Shown in pieces: positions 53,086 through 63,396 of a stretch of DNA of 64,000 nucleotides (its first letter is position 1; each line of letters opens with the position of its first letter). The notes under the pieces were generated by a model that saw only the letters and a list, made by a program, of their open reading frames with translations, searched no databases and was not told where the DNA came from. This DNA comes from Salvator merianae (taxonomy: Eukaryota; Chordata; Lepidosauria; Squamata; Teiidae). The stretch is from contig QVOM02000074.1 of the NCBI GenBank assembly GCA_003586115.2, forward strand, positions 1,150,489 to 1,214,488. The letters are read 5' to 3'. The translations under genes were made by a program, and so were the position numbers.

Positions 53086-53734
53086 TTGTGACATGGAAAA
53101 GTGAGCTAAACAACAGACTTTGTTAAAGAAATAGTGACCCTGGGAAGCTAAACAAGGATCATAGCAAGAAAGTTTAAATCAAAAGGATTATTTTTACTTT
53201 GTTTAGGATAAAAAGATTTTTCTGATTTTTAAAACTTTATCTGAATTAGAGATAAGAATGGTGGGAACACAGTGTGTGTTATAAAACTGGAAGCATTTCA
53301 TTGGTTAGAAAATAGTAAATAAGAAAACCCACTGTAACAGGATGTTATTGTAGCTGTGGAGAAGGAAAGAGCTCTAGCTCCATCTACTGACAAAAGGGAG
53401 AGTAGCAACCTGTAACATTGTAACAGGTTCTTAATATCTTCCTTTAATATGCAAAGTTTTAGCATAAAAATCTTTAATTCTCACTAGATTAACATCAGAT
53501 AGAGCCTTCCAATTCTTCTTTGTCAATAAGGAGCCTAAAGACCTCCATAGTTTAAGTGCCATGATTGGAGAAGGATATGGTAATAGAACTTTACAGAATT
53601 TAAGCCATATTTTATATGTACGAAATAAAAAATGATTTCACAAACCTATAATATTAAGAGACTGAGGACAAAAAAGGGGTCCCCAATGCACCTGGAATTT
53701 CCGTTAATTCATAATTCATCCACTGGTGACATGA
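53086..53734. other. No gene recognised
   Basis: AT-rich sequence. The frame 53632-53844 overlaps a Tc1 end and has no independent meaning. Nothing else could be supported. Confidence 0.4.
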
Positions 53735-54186
53735 CAAACACATGCACTAGTGGCCAAAACTATGGAAACCTTTTGGAAAAAGTGTATTTTCGAGGTCTGA
53801 AGGCTAATAACACCACTTTTCTTTGGAGTAACCCCATAAAATGATACATCAATGGAAAGATAATTTAATCAGGAATGCAATGCAATAACTTTTATGAAGG
53901 ATTTTTTTTAATAGAACAGCAGTTATAAAGAAGAAAAGTGAAACACATAGAAAAAATGAGATTTACGAAAATTCTCACTATGGCAGTTAATACTTAGTTG
54001 GGTAACCTTGAGCCTTAATTACGGCCTTACAACACCTTCTCATGGAGTGAACCAAGTTTTTTAGTTCTGCAGTTGTTATAATGTGAAACCACAATTGAAT
54101 TATTGTTTCTATTAATTTGGTTTTATTGTTGGGTTTCTTCTGACTAACGAGTTTATTTAGTCGGTTCCATAGATTTTCTCTCCCCC
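53735..54186 (-). mobile_element. Tc1/mariner element 3' end (transposase C-terminus)
   Basis: Minus strand: the frame 53987-54214 reads LWFHIITTAELKNLVHSMRR and CKAVIKAQGYPTKY, the C-terminus of Tc1-like transposase ('LxxSMPRRCxAVIxAKGGxTKY'). The terminal repeat at about 53750-53775 reads AGTGGCCAAAACTATGGAAACC, typical of one Tc1 group. The 5' part is missing, cut by the L1 3' end at 54187. It belongs to a different Tc1 subfamily from the 2.2 kb copy. Confidence 0.72.
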
Positions 54187-54831
54187 CCCCCTCTATATAT
54201 ATATATATATACATATTATTTTTATTAAAGATTTACAAATTATAACAACATACGTACAACATATAGTGCTCCCCACAAAAAAAATACATTGAAAAAGAAA
54301 CAAACAAACAATAACTACAAAGCACCACTCTACCAAACTACCCCTTAGGCACACTGGTTGATGACTTTAGATTACTTCTTCCATCTTCTTCCACCTTCTT
54401 TTTAGCTGGACCAAAGAGTTAGTCTTATTATTTTTTCTCTTATTTCATCTGGCACTTGGGGTCTCGTTGAAAAATACAATAAGTCTTTCCATTTTTCCTC
54501 TGTTTTAGAAAGCAATATCATAGCTTGGCTTTTAAATCTCATTTCCCACATTTTATCAAATCTATATTGTTCCATTAAATACCTATACCAGTTACTTAAT
54601 GTCCATTTAGTACTTTTTCACCATCCCAATACAATTGTTGATTGCGCTGCCAGTATCATTTGAGCAAATAAATACTGTTTTTCCTCATTTATTCTCCCTT
54701 ATATCACATCAAAAAAAACTAGTTCAGGTGATAAATTCAAATTTAAATTTAAAATGTCATTAATTTCATTCTGAATAACTATCCAAAACAAATTTATATC
54801 ACATTCCCACCAAAGATGGAAGTATGTGCCT

Positions 54832-54835
54832 CTAT
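54832..54835. repeat. ERV solo-LTR target duplication, left copy
   Basis: CTAT, repeated at 55324-55327. L1 reading needs only one CTAT between the flanks. Confidence 0.82.
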
Positions 54836-55323
54836 TGTGAGGGCTGTGAAGCCAAAATGGAGTCTTGTGAGGAGGATTATGAGAGTTTGGAGCAATATAC
54901 AGAGTGTATTTCAGCTTGAGGAAAAAGAAGAATGTGCACAGTTAAGCATGAAGTGCCAGGAACTAATAGATAAGATGAATTAGTAGCAGAAGAAGTTAGC
55001 CTTGAAGCCTTGAAGTAGAGAAAGCTTTGTGTTCTAGCTTGACTTGTTGTCAGCTTATTTGAGGCCCTAATGTATCTAGTTAGTGATATTACACTTTCTT
55101 TATATTTTTGAATATAATTGGTCAAGAGTATGAATATGTATACCTGAATCACACCTATTATAATTTTCTCATTTTGTATTATGCTATATAAGCTTTGTTT
55201 TGATAACTGAAAGGTGCACCTCCATTGTTTTTGATTAAAGGCACAGTTGCCCTAGTGCACTAGGAAAGAATAAAGCTGCAGCTTTGCCTTGATTTTCGCT
55301 TAGTCCCATTGATTTCTACAACA
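54836..55323 (+). repeat. Solo LTR of the 17.6 kb ERV family
   Basis: TGTGAGGGCTGTGAAG to ATTTCTACAACA, 488 bp, collinear with the 489-bp LTR at 17606-18094, including the TATA-like ATGCTATATAAGC near 55180-55195 and AATAAAGC near 55269. Flanked by CTAT. This shows that the family integrated at least twice within this window. No internal retroviral sequence remains. Confidence 0.93.
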
Positions 55324-55327
55324 CTAT
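55324..55327. repeat. ERV solo-LTR target duplication, right copy
   Basis: CTAT, exact partner of 54832-54835. Confidence 0.82.
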
Positions 55328-57049
55328 GTCCATACCCATGTCAGCATTGCGGTGACATCATGGGTATCATATGTGCTAATTGTGCTGGTGTCCTATACCG
55401 TCTATAAAATATTTTAAAGACCATCTCTTGTACCCTATTATTCTTTAAATTGTTAATTTTCTTCATTTTTTGCCCAACATTTTCCCTCATAATTTTAATA
55501 TCTGACCGCCATATTTGAAACATGCTTTCCATTATTTCGTTCTTTTGATTTGTTAATAAGCCGTATATTTTAATCCCTATACCTTTTGATCCCTTCAAAC
55601 ATTCTTCCAATATTTCCTCTATCTCTGTCAATGGTCTGTAGATCAATAAATGTATGTTATTAGTTACCGACCAGTTTCTCAAAGAATTATGAGTTAGCCA
55701 TCTTCTCCCCAGAACCTGTTTTATTTCCTGTTCCCTCCATTTCCCTCTAATATTACATAGATCCTTTAAATACTTAAACCCATTTTCCTTTAATTGGTAT
55801 AATAATCTTTCTTCCATCACCTCTTGATCCTTATTTATATATTCAATAGTTGTATATTTTGATATTTGTGGTGCTAGTTTCTGTTGATAAGTTCTCCAAA
55901 TTTCCATAACTTGTTTTAATGGTCCATATAATCCTCTATATTTTTTCTCTGGCATTTTAGCCCACATTAAACTACTATTCTTTAAATTATGTATCTTTTT
56001 CTCTATTTTTACCCAGTTTTCTTCAGTTTAACTCCATTAATTTTTTTAATTTGAAAAGCCACATAATATTTCTCCAGAGTGGGAATAGACCATCCTCCCT
56101 CTTGAATTCCCATATTTAATACCATTTTCCTCAATCTTGGCCATTTTGTATTAAATATCCAATTATTTATCTTACTATCCCATTGTTTCAATACCCTAAT
56201 ACTTACTTTTTTCAGGTAATACTTGAAACAAATACAAAATGCTTGGGATAATAAACATTTTCACCACTCTTATTCTAGATAGTATGGACATTACCTTAGT
56301 ATTATGGTTGTCTTCTAGATAATACTTATTTTTTTAGATATAACTGAGCCTTGGCTATTATACCTGATTCCAATTCCTTACATTTACTCATGAGTTACAA
56401 ATAAGTAGTTTGTGAACCAGTAAGTTTAGATTCATCCTCCAAGGTTTTAAGCTCTTTCATAAGTATTTCATACTCAGAACAGTATTTTTTATGTAGCCAG
56501 TGCAGATGTGAAATACAGTTTCCATGAATTACAGCTTCTATAGCATCCCATATAATTTGCAATGGAACTTCTGATGTACTTTGATATAACTCAAAGTACT
56601 GGTTACTTTCTTGTGTTAGGGATTCTTCAAATCTGTTACTTGATATTACAATTTTTCTAAGTCAGATTGTACAGACTGCAATTGGGTTGCATTTGATGTC
56701 ACTGTATCCAGGACCATGGAGGCCATCTCTTGGACCTCTTTCAGTCGTGTAGTCAGAATAGAGACTGTTTCTTTCATAGTGGCTATATCTCAATGAATTG
56801 CTTGAAATGAGTCTTTCCATTCTTGGACTAACAAGGTTTTAAGAGCTTCTAATTTGGTATCCCAGTCCATTTCTCTTCATGGAACCTCTCTGTCTCTTCT
56901 TCCTCCTTTGTTTTCATTGGGCTGCACAGTCTCCATTTTGGGTGAGTGAGATTCCACCCTACCAGAGTTCTTCTGCTTCTTTTTTCTCAAATTCCTGGCC
57001 ATGATAATTGGAAAAAAACTCAATTTATAAATGATATAAGATTCTGTGT

Positions 57050-57765
57050 CAGTTGACTTATAGAAATAAAGAAATAAGCCCAATGTGTTGGCATTGCCCT
57101 CAAGAGAAAGGAACATATATTCACCTTTTGGTGGTTTTGTGATAAAATATAACAATTTTGGAAAGAGATAGGCACACTAATAAATGGAATAATTCAAAGG
57201 AATTCAAAAGAAAGATGGTTATTACTGGTATTTGATGATTTAAATCTAGAATTGCAAGATAAACTATTATTAGAACAGTTAATTTTAGCAGCCCATTCAG
57301 TGGTAACATTGGGTTGAAAAGATAGTGAGAAATGGACACTACAGAATTGGATTTGATATGTGTTACACTCAATGAAATTTGAATGAAAAACATCAAATAT
57401 ATCTGGGTCAAAACTATATGTAGGAAAAAGGAAATGGGTGAAAGTGTTGGAGTATATAAAAAAAACTAAGAGAAGATGAGAGCTGGAAAACTGATTTGGA
57501 AGATAATTTCCCATTATATGATAGATGGTTTTCATTTATGGAGGCGAAAGGGTTGGGTGGGGGAAGGTAGACTTATAAATGAAACATAAGTGTGAAATGA
57601 AATATACTGGACTTAATTTTAAAAAGTTTTTTAAAAAGAAACAATTAACAAAAATTCTCCATATGGAGAGGGGATGATAAATATCATAGAAAACAATCAA
57701 AATTGAAGTCTTGGCACCTGTTTTAAAGGCTATCAGGGTGTTTTTTAGCATCACGAGTCACAGCT
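57050..57765 (+). mobile_element. L1 LINE 3' end, plus strand
   Basis: CWHCPQEKGTYIH at about 57088-57126 is the L1 C-terminal Cys motif. LELQDKLLLEQLILAAHSVV and EKWTLQNWI follow after shifts, the same order as other L1 C-termini here. AT-rich 3' UTR runs to about 57765. It lies head-on against the 5' end of the minus-strand L1, with fewer than 60 bp between. Confidence 0.65.
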
Positions 57766-57789
57766 GTGGTTTAAAACAACATGTCTCAC

Positions 57790-57927
57790 TCACCGCACAT
57801 GTGTCCCCCCTGCTGCCACCAATTTACTGTTTTTAAAGCCATCGTGTTAAGATCTCATTGAGAGCTTGTTGCCTGGGTGAGCTATTTTCCTCATCAAAAC
57901 CAGTATCCCCAGTTAACAGCTCATAAC
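57790..57927 (+). repeat. LTR-like family A, copy 4 (U5 side)
   Basis: TTTTTAAAGCCATCG, then TGCCTGGGTGAGCTATTTTCC, complementary to the left ends of copies 1 and 2, and ending in CAGCTCATAACA. TTGGTGGACAATGATG follows and may be a primer-binding site of unknown tRNA. A gag-like frame follows, so this copy shows that family A is an LTR. Confidence 0.5.
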
Positions 57928-58980
57928 AGTTGGTGGACAATGATGACACACAACTTGCATAGAACCTAAGTCTTGTACGTTTGAGTGGTAATTTGGCTAA
58001 GGGGTGCTCTATTTCAATGGGAATTTTTCTAAAGTTATTTTTATTGTGCAGCTAACTGTTTTAGCTAACCTTTTTGCCCCATTGTGTGTTCTTTTTATTT
58101 TATTTACTTGTTGTGTTTTATTGTTTAGATGTGGCAATATGGCAGAGGAGTCACAATTTGTGCAGAAGGAGAAGTTGGATCAGTTAAGGCAGTGGATAGT
58201 GGATCTGTGTCCCTTAATTTGGTATAAAGCACACTTTAAGTCAGTATCTGATGTGAAAAATGAATTGGTTTTGGAATCTGAAGAAGTGGACGGTCCACAA
58301 ACTCTCAAAGTCTTGTATTGCAGTATGAGGGATTGGCAAGCTATAATGGATTTACAGGAGCTGTGTCAGAAAGGTTATCACTCATTGCAGACCTCAAAGA
58401 GTGGTCTAAAATTAGAAGGCCAGGACTGTGTTGCTTGAGTAAATGATGAATGGAAGTAGGGGCTGAAGAGATGCCAGAAAGGGAAGGGGGAGGTATGGAA
58501 ATGAATTTGAGGGTAGAAATAGAAAAGGAGAAAGAGGGGAAAAGAACAGTTGGGGAAACAGTTGCAGGTGGAAGCTGAGAGGTTTCAGCATCCTCAAATT
58601 TCTGCTACTGCAGAGAAAATGCAATTGGTGGAAGCTTTAAGGGAAGTGCATGCTCAATATCTTGAGGCAGTGGAAGGAAAGGAGGAAGCAGAAATGCAGC
58701 AGTTGACTTTAAAACAGCTGGTAGAGGAGGCAAAATCAGGAGCCTTTTTCTTGGTCTCGAAAGCTAACGCACAGTCAAGTTGGGCAAATCTGAGGTTTGT
58801 GAGGATACGTTCAGTGAATTGGAAAAATGGTTGCAGACACATCAGGCCATAGTGGCAGCTGTCAAGGGAAAGAATGCCCTGCCAGAGACCACTAAGGCAC
58901 TTATAGCTCTGGCATGGTCAAGGAAGTGCATTCAGAGGCACAGAAGATGTATCTCAGGCTGAGGATGCTGATCGGTTCAA
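57928..58980 (+). pseudogene. Gag-like region of an unclassified LTR retroelement
   Basis: ATG 58139 opens a frame to 58438 with MAEESQFVQKEKLDQLRQW and WQAIMDLQELCQKGYH. I prefer it to the upstream 58004 start because the upstream part is a hydrophobic leader-like stretch without similarity. A later frame, 58550-58852, has helical Glu-rich sequence (AQYLEAVEGKEEAEMQQLTL). This looks like a matrix/capsid start but I recognise no family. The CR1 tail cuts it at about 58984. No zinc knuckle or pol is present. Confidence 0.42.
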
Positions 58981-58983
58981 GGA

Positions 58984-60261
58984 TGATCGTAAATGAGTCA
59001 TAGAATCATAGAATCATAGAGTTGGAAGGGACCTCCAGGGTCATCGAGTACAACCCCTTGCTCAATGCGGGATTCACTAAAGCATCCCAGACAGATATCC
59101 GTCCAGCCTTTCTTTGAAGACCTCCAGCGAAGGAGAGCCCACCACCTGCTGTGGTAATCTGTTCCAATGACTGATTGACCTTACGGTCAGAAAGCTTTTC
59201 CTAATATCTAGCCTGCATCTACTCCCTTGAAGTTTCATCCCATTGTTTCTAGTCCTTCCTTCTTGCACAATTGAGAATAGGGATAATCCTTCTGCACTGT
59301 GACAGCCCTTCAGATACTTGAGAACAGCTATCATGTCTCCTCTCAGTCTTCCCTTCTGCAGGCTAAACATTCCTAGGTCCTTTAACCGTTCCTCGTAGGA
59401 CATGGTTTGCAGACCACTCATCATTTTGGTCGCCCTTCTCTGAACTTGTTCCAGTTTGTCAATGTCTTTTTTAAACTGGGGTGCCCGGAACTGGACACAA
59501 TACTCCAGATGAGGTCTGACCAAGTAAGAGTAAAGTGGAACAATTACTTCTCGTGATCTAGACTCTATGCTCCTCTTGATACAGCCCAGGATGGTGTTTG
59601 CCTTTTTTGCAGCTGCATCACACTGTTGACTCATGTTTAATCTGTGATCTACTAGTACACTCAGATCCTTTTCACATGTGCTGCTGCTCAGCGAGATTCC
59701 TCCCATTCTGTATTGGATACTGTCATTTTTCTTACCCAGATGTAAAACTTTGCATTTCTCCCTGTTAAATGTCATTCTGTTAGTTTCAGCCCACTGTTCA
59801 AGCTTGTCCAAATCATTTTGAATCCTCTCCTTCTCCTCCCTAGTGTTAGCAACCCCTCCTAGCTTTGTGTCATCTGCAAATTTGATCAGCGTCCCCTCGA
59901 TTCCTTCATCCAGATCATTTATAAAAATCTTGAACAGCACTGGGCCCAAGACAGAGCCTTGCAGTACCCCACTCGAGGCAGTCTTCCAATCGGATGTGAA
60001 GCCATTTATGACCACTCTTTGAGTACGATCACTAAGCCAGTTATGAATCCACCTAACAGTTGTCCTATCAATCCCATATTTGATCATTTTTTCAATAAGT
60101 ATAGTATGAGACACCTTGTCAAATGCTTTGCTAAAGTCAAGATAAACTATGTCCACAGCCTTTCCTTGATCGATCTATCCAGTAATTTTGTCATAAAAGG
60201 AAATGAGATTAGTCTGGCATGACTTGCTTGTTACAAATCCTTGTTGGCTCTGGTTAATTAC
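58984..60261 (-). mobile_element. CR1 LINE, 3' part (split by copia)
   Basis: Begins on the plus strand with an ATAGAATC-repeat tail at 58996-59020. The minus frame 59077-60156 (359 codons, unbroken) covers RT from VYLDFSKAFD to YLSGML, including KFADDTKLGG. Just right of this frame a stop interrupts the passage homologous to TGWIDQGKAVDIVY. Sequence is very close to the 49946-51648 CR1. It continues across the copia insertion at 63755. Confidence 0.92.
60257..60261. repeat. Copia target duplication, left copy
   Basis: ATTAC, exact partner at 63755-63759. The undisrupted CR1 at 51204-51215 has only one ATTAC at this place. Confidence 0.93.
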
Positions 60262-60615
60262 TGACAGAGAGTATATAGCGGAATTTGGCCTGGAGTCAGA
60301 TCACTAGTCAAGCTCAGCTAGTAGTCAGATAGACAAATAAATCTAGAGACTAGATACTTTCATTTAATAAACTTTATTTATAGTTATCTACAGAGAGAGA
60401 AAAACTCTCTTACTCCTTCTACCTCACTAGTCAAACAAGTACTAACGGTTTTTCTTATACAGCACACACACAAGATATGAACATTCCAAATGACATCATC
60501 AACTGTCATCAACTGTCAGCTAGAGTTATGTAAACAACAACGTAAATCTCTGTCTTAAGAAATGCTGACTCATTGTGACTCTTTGTTCCTGACTTAACTC
60601 TTTCAATACTTGACA
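60262..60615 (-). repeat. Copia 3' LTR (354 bp)
   Basis: Read on the minus strand it starts TGTCAAGTATTG and ends CTCTGTCA. Against the other LTR I count about nine substitutions and one 4-bp indel, roughly 2.5 percent divergence. A TATA-like CTATAAATAAAG occurs on the minus strand at about 60377-60366. Confidence 0.93.
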
Positions 60616-60625
60616 TCCCTTCTTC
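60616..60625 (-). promoter_or_regulatory. Copia polypurine tract
   Basis: On the minus strand GAAGAAGGGA directly abuts the 3' LTR's TGTCAAG. Confidence 0.65.
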
Positions 60626-61019
60626 GGGAACATAAGATCACAATTCTTTACATTATAAATAAACCAAGCATTTCTACAAACTGTTCAATAGAGAATCAAA
60701 TTCCTTTTACATAGCTTGTATCCATTCTTGTTTTTCTTTTTCTGGTCTGGTCTGGTCATTACTTCTTTATAATTATTTGGCTCAGACCATTGCTCCTGAC
60801 TATCTACAATACTTACTTGATCAATCTGAAATCTTTTTGGAGGAATACCTTTAGTTGTGCGTTCAGATCTCCTTGGCACTAACTCTTACTTATCTACAGT
60901 AGTGGGTTGAGCTTGAGAAGAAATAGAAGGTTCATCTTCTGAGCTGGGCTCAGTCTCTGTGCTACTAGAGGAGGGAGATGTGGCACTGGAAGAAGATGTG
61001 GAACTGCGATATAATCTTC
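60626..61019 (-). pseudogene. Copia integrase-RT linker and RT stub
   Basis: The minus frame has PRRSERTTKGIPPKRF (about 60879-60830), EPNNYKEVM (about 60785-60755) and, after a frame shift, an EWIQAM-stop-KEFDSL stretch at about 60735-60690. This matches the copia 'RRSxR...PxRF...EPxxYxEA...KWxxAM' approach to RT. The RT proper is deleted: within about 70 bp the polypurine tract follows. An acidic Ser-rich spacer (SSTSSSSATSPSSSS) lies upstream at about 60945-60990. Confidence 0.75.
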
Positions 61020-61466
61020 CTACTTTCTTTTGTATTCAGGCATATTCCTACCTGTAACGTTAGCATCAGTCCCTTTCTTTCCCCATATGTAATAGAAAAC
61101 ATCACTATTAACATGTATATTAGCCCAATCTGAGTGAATCTCAAAATTTGCACTCCTTGACACCACTACTTTACCATAACTCAGAGAGAAACGATGCCCC
61201 TTTGTATTTTCTTCATACCCTACAAAACGTAACCTCTGTGAAATTTTGTCTCTCTTTCTTCTTTGTGCCCTGGGTATCAATACATGAGCATATGAGCCAA
61301 AGATCCTCCTGTGCTTTATGTCAGGTTCCTTACCATATAACATAAAATATGGAGTGTTACCAACAGTAGAAGAATATATTCGGTTCAAAACATAAGTACT
61401 AGTAGCTACTGCTTCTCCCCAGAAATAATGTGGCATTTTAGCATCAGATAACATGGCCCTGTACAT
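61020..61466 (-). pseudogene. Copia integrase C-terminal domain
   Basis: Frame with MPHYFWGEAVATSTYVLNR, TPYFMLYGKEPDIKHRRIFG and RLRFVGYEENTKGHRF, matching the copia post-core 'FWxEAVxTAxYLxNR...TPxExWxGxKPxxxHLRVFG...xFVGY' blocks. It is in the same frame as 61485-62630, from which it is separated by one TGA at 61485-61487. It ends at a TAG at 61020-61022. Confidence 0.85.
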
Positions 61467-61484
61467 TCCTTGAATTAATCCAAT

Positions 61485-62630
61485 TCATCGTTCAGCTACA
61501 ACATTTTCAGCTGAACAGTACGGATTGGTCTTTCTATGTATAATGCCTCGTGTTCTAAACAAATCTGCTATAGCCTTAGACATCATTTCTCCTCTATCAG
61601 ACTGTACCTTCTGCACTGTACAACCAAATTGGGTAGAAATCATGTTCAGCCAGTCCTTCATTTTATCATACACCTGAGCCTTTGACTTAAGTAAATATGT
61701 GTATGTAAATCTGCTATAATCATCAATAATTACCATAATCCATTTATGGCCTCCCTGACTTGGGCTGAATGGACCAGCAACATCTGTATGGACTAATTGA
61801 AAAGGTTTCGTTGATCTTCTATCACTGTATTTGGCTATAGGAAATGCTTTTACTTTGGTTTCTGCACAAACTCTACATTCTAGATATTTGTCAAAAGGTT
61901 TAATTTCAATATTAGATAGTTTAGCCATATGCTTTACTCTGGAGAAAGAATAATGTCCGAAAAGTCTATGGTAATAATGGATGCAAGAATTATGCAAAGG
62001 TTCATTTGAAATACAATTTATAGCATCTTCTTCACTATCGTATATGTCTATCAATCTATATAGACCATTTTCTTTAATTGCCTTTCCATATAGTTTGCCA
62101 TTTTCAGAAATTAGACAAACCTCCCCATGAAAGAGCACTCTATACCCTTCACTTGTGAGTCTAAACACACTCAACAGTGAATACTTTAAATTGTCAGCCA
62201 CAATAACATTACTAATAGAAGCATTCATTTGAGGAATGTAAGCGGTTCCCACTTCATGGACGGTGCACATATGTCCATCAGCTAGCTTTACATCTCTCGC
62301 CTCAATCTGGTGAATGTCAGTTAAATTGTCCCTTCCGGATGAAAAATGTTCACAGCTTCTGCTGTCCACGTACCACACGGGATTGGCCAAATTCTTCTTA
62401 CTGACTGCCATTAGCAAAGCAGTCGAACTGTTGTGTCGCTTATCAGAAGCATTATAATTGTCAGCATACCGCTTGCTGTTCTCTTTCTGACGAGAAATGG
62501 ACGCCTGTTGTTTGCGTTTCCAACAGTCTTTAAAAAGATGTCCTTTCCTATGACAGAAGTGGCACTTTTTCACTGCCAAGGCACTCAAAGGTTCAGATTT
62601 AATGTTTACCGCCTTGTCTGACGCAACCAC
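61485..62630 (-). pseudogene. Copia nucleocapsid knuckle, protease and integrase core
   Basis: In order: CHFCHRKGHLFKDC (C-x2-C-x4-H-x4-C, intact); protease with WYVDSRSCEHFS, where the usual DSG is DSR (codon at 62358-62360, probably GGA to AGA); integrase HHCC with HRLFGHYSFSRVKH and CRVCAETK; core FQLVHTDVAGPFSPSQGG (first Asp), VQSDRGEMMS (second) and SAENVVAER with the Glu. The frame begins at a non-ATG codon because it continues gag in the same frame past a TGA at 62637-62639. The integrase triad looks complete; the protease probably is not active. Confidence 0.88.
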
Positions 62631-62636
62631 TTCTTG

Positions 62637-63215
62637 TCATGTTAGTTTCTTTTGCTCAGTCCACTCTTGTAAACGTGTGACTACTAAGGAAAAATTTAAT
62701 CTGTCTTCATCAATTCCTTGAAAAGAGTCTACAACTGCATCATAAGTTTTAGGTAATGAAGACAATAGTATGTAAGCACGGTGAGCCTCTTCATACTTCA
62801 GACCTCTGTCAGCTAAATCAGCAAAAATCATTCTCATCTCATTTATATGGCTATTTAAACAGCCATCCGGTTTCAATTTTAGGTTGTATAACTTTCTGGT
62901 TAACAGCATCTTGCTTCCAGCAGAAATACGCTGATATGTTTGCCGTAGAGTGTCCCAAACTTCTTTAGCGTTTTCTAGATGTCTTACAGCCATCAACTGC
63001 GAGCTTTCTAGACCAAGAATAATTGTAGCTCGAGCTTTTCTGTCTCTTTGCCTTTCATTAGCACTATCAACAGCTGGCAAAGTAATACAGGAATCATAAA
63101 GATCCTCTTTAATTAAAACAGCTTTCATACGTTCTGACCAGATGAGGTAATTGCGGTCATTCAGCTTTTCAAATTGCTGCTGTAAAATCGGAGCAGTATG
63201 GGCAGCCATTTCCAC
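62637..63215 (-). CDS. gag: Copia gag (192 codons)
   Basis: Starts MEMAAHTAPILQQQFEKLN, with RNYLIWSERMKAVL, VRHLENAKEVWDTLRQTYQ, LYNLKLKPDGCLNSHINEM and LSSLPKTYDAVV, the UBN2-type gag pattern of copia elements. This block is uninterrupted and close to usual length before its knuckle. It ends at a TGA that is in frame with the knuckle-protease part, so either a nonsense mutation or stop readthrough separates them. It forms the virus-like particle in active elements. Confidence 0.88.
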   Translation of the reverse strand: MEMAAHTAPILQQQFEKLNDRNYLIWSERMKAVLIKEDLYDSCITLPAVDSANERQRDRKARATIILGLESSQLMAVRHLENAKEVWDTLRQTYQRISAGSKMLLTRKLYNLKLKPDGCLNSHINEMRMIFADLADRGLKYEEAHRAYILLSSLPKTYDAVVDSFQGIDEDRLNFSLVVTRLQEWTEQKKLT

Positions 63216-63396
63216 AAACAGATAGGCTCTTTCTCCCTTCTAACACCGGATTCCTTACTTTAAACAATGCCGCTTCAACTACTCAACACAGTCTCTTCCT
63301 TCTTTTCTTGAAACGGATTATTTGCCTTCAGACTAACAAGCATATGAGCTATCACACGGGTCTGCCTCACAGCTACCGCAACTGGGCCTCATAACC
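63216..63396 (-). other. Copia 5' leader
   Basis: A 180-bp leader between the 5' LTR and the gag ATG (63215). It starts with the primer site at 63376-63396. No other feature was seen. Confidence 0.6.
63380..63396 (-). promoter_or_regulatory. Copia primer site, half-tRNA(iMet)-like
   Basis: On the minus strand, right after the LTR's CTCTGTCA, comes GGTTATGAGGCCCAGTT. Drosophila copia uses GGTTATGGGCCCAG, which pairs with the anticodon arm of initiator tRNA-Met cleaved to a 39-nt half. The sequence here matches it except for one inserted A after GGTTATG. The site does not begin with TGG, so priming by an intact tRNA 3' CCA end is unlikely. Confidence 0.6.

Larger units (their letters stand above)
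54187..57010 (-). mobile_element. L1-type LINE, minus strand, internally deleted
   Basis: Reading right to left: an ORF1 N-terminus at 57003-56877 (MARNLRKKKQKNSGRVESHS), then a coiled-coil-like stretch, then an ORF2 linker (IHGNCISHLHWLHKKY at about 56510). After another deletion come RT C-terminal sequence (about 56290-56200), frames 56009-56191 (GGWSIPTLEKYYVAFQIKK) and 55341-55967. Past the solo LTR is the Cys motif with YFHLWWECD (about 54800). The 3' UTR ends in AT repeat near 54190. Not functional. Confidence 0.75.
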
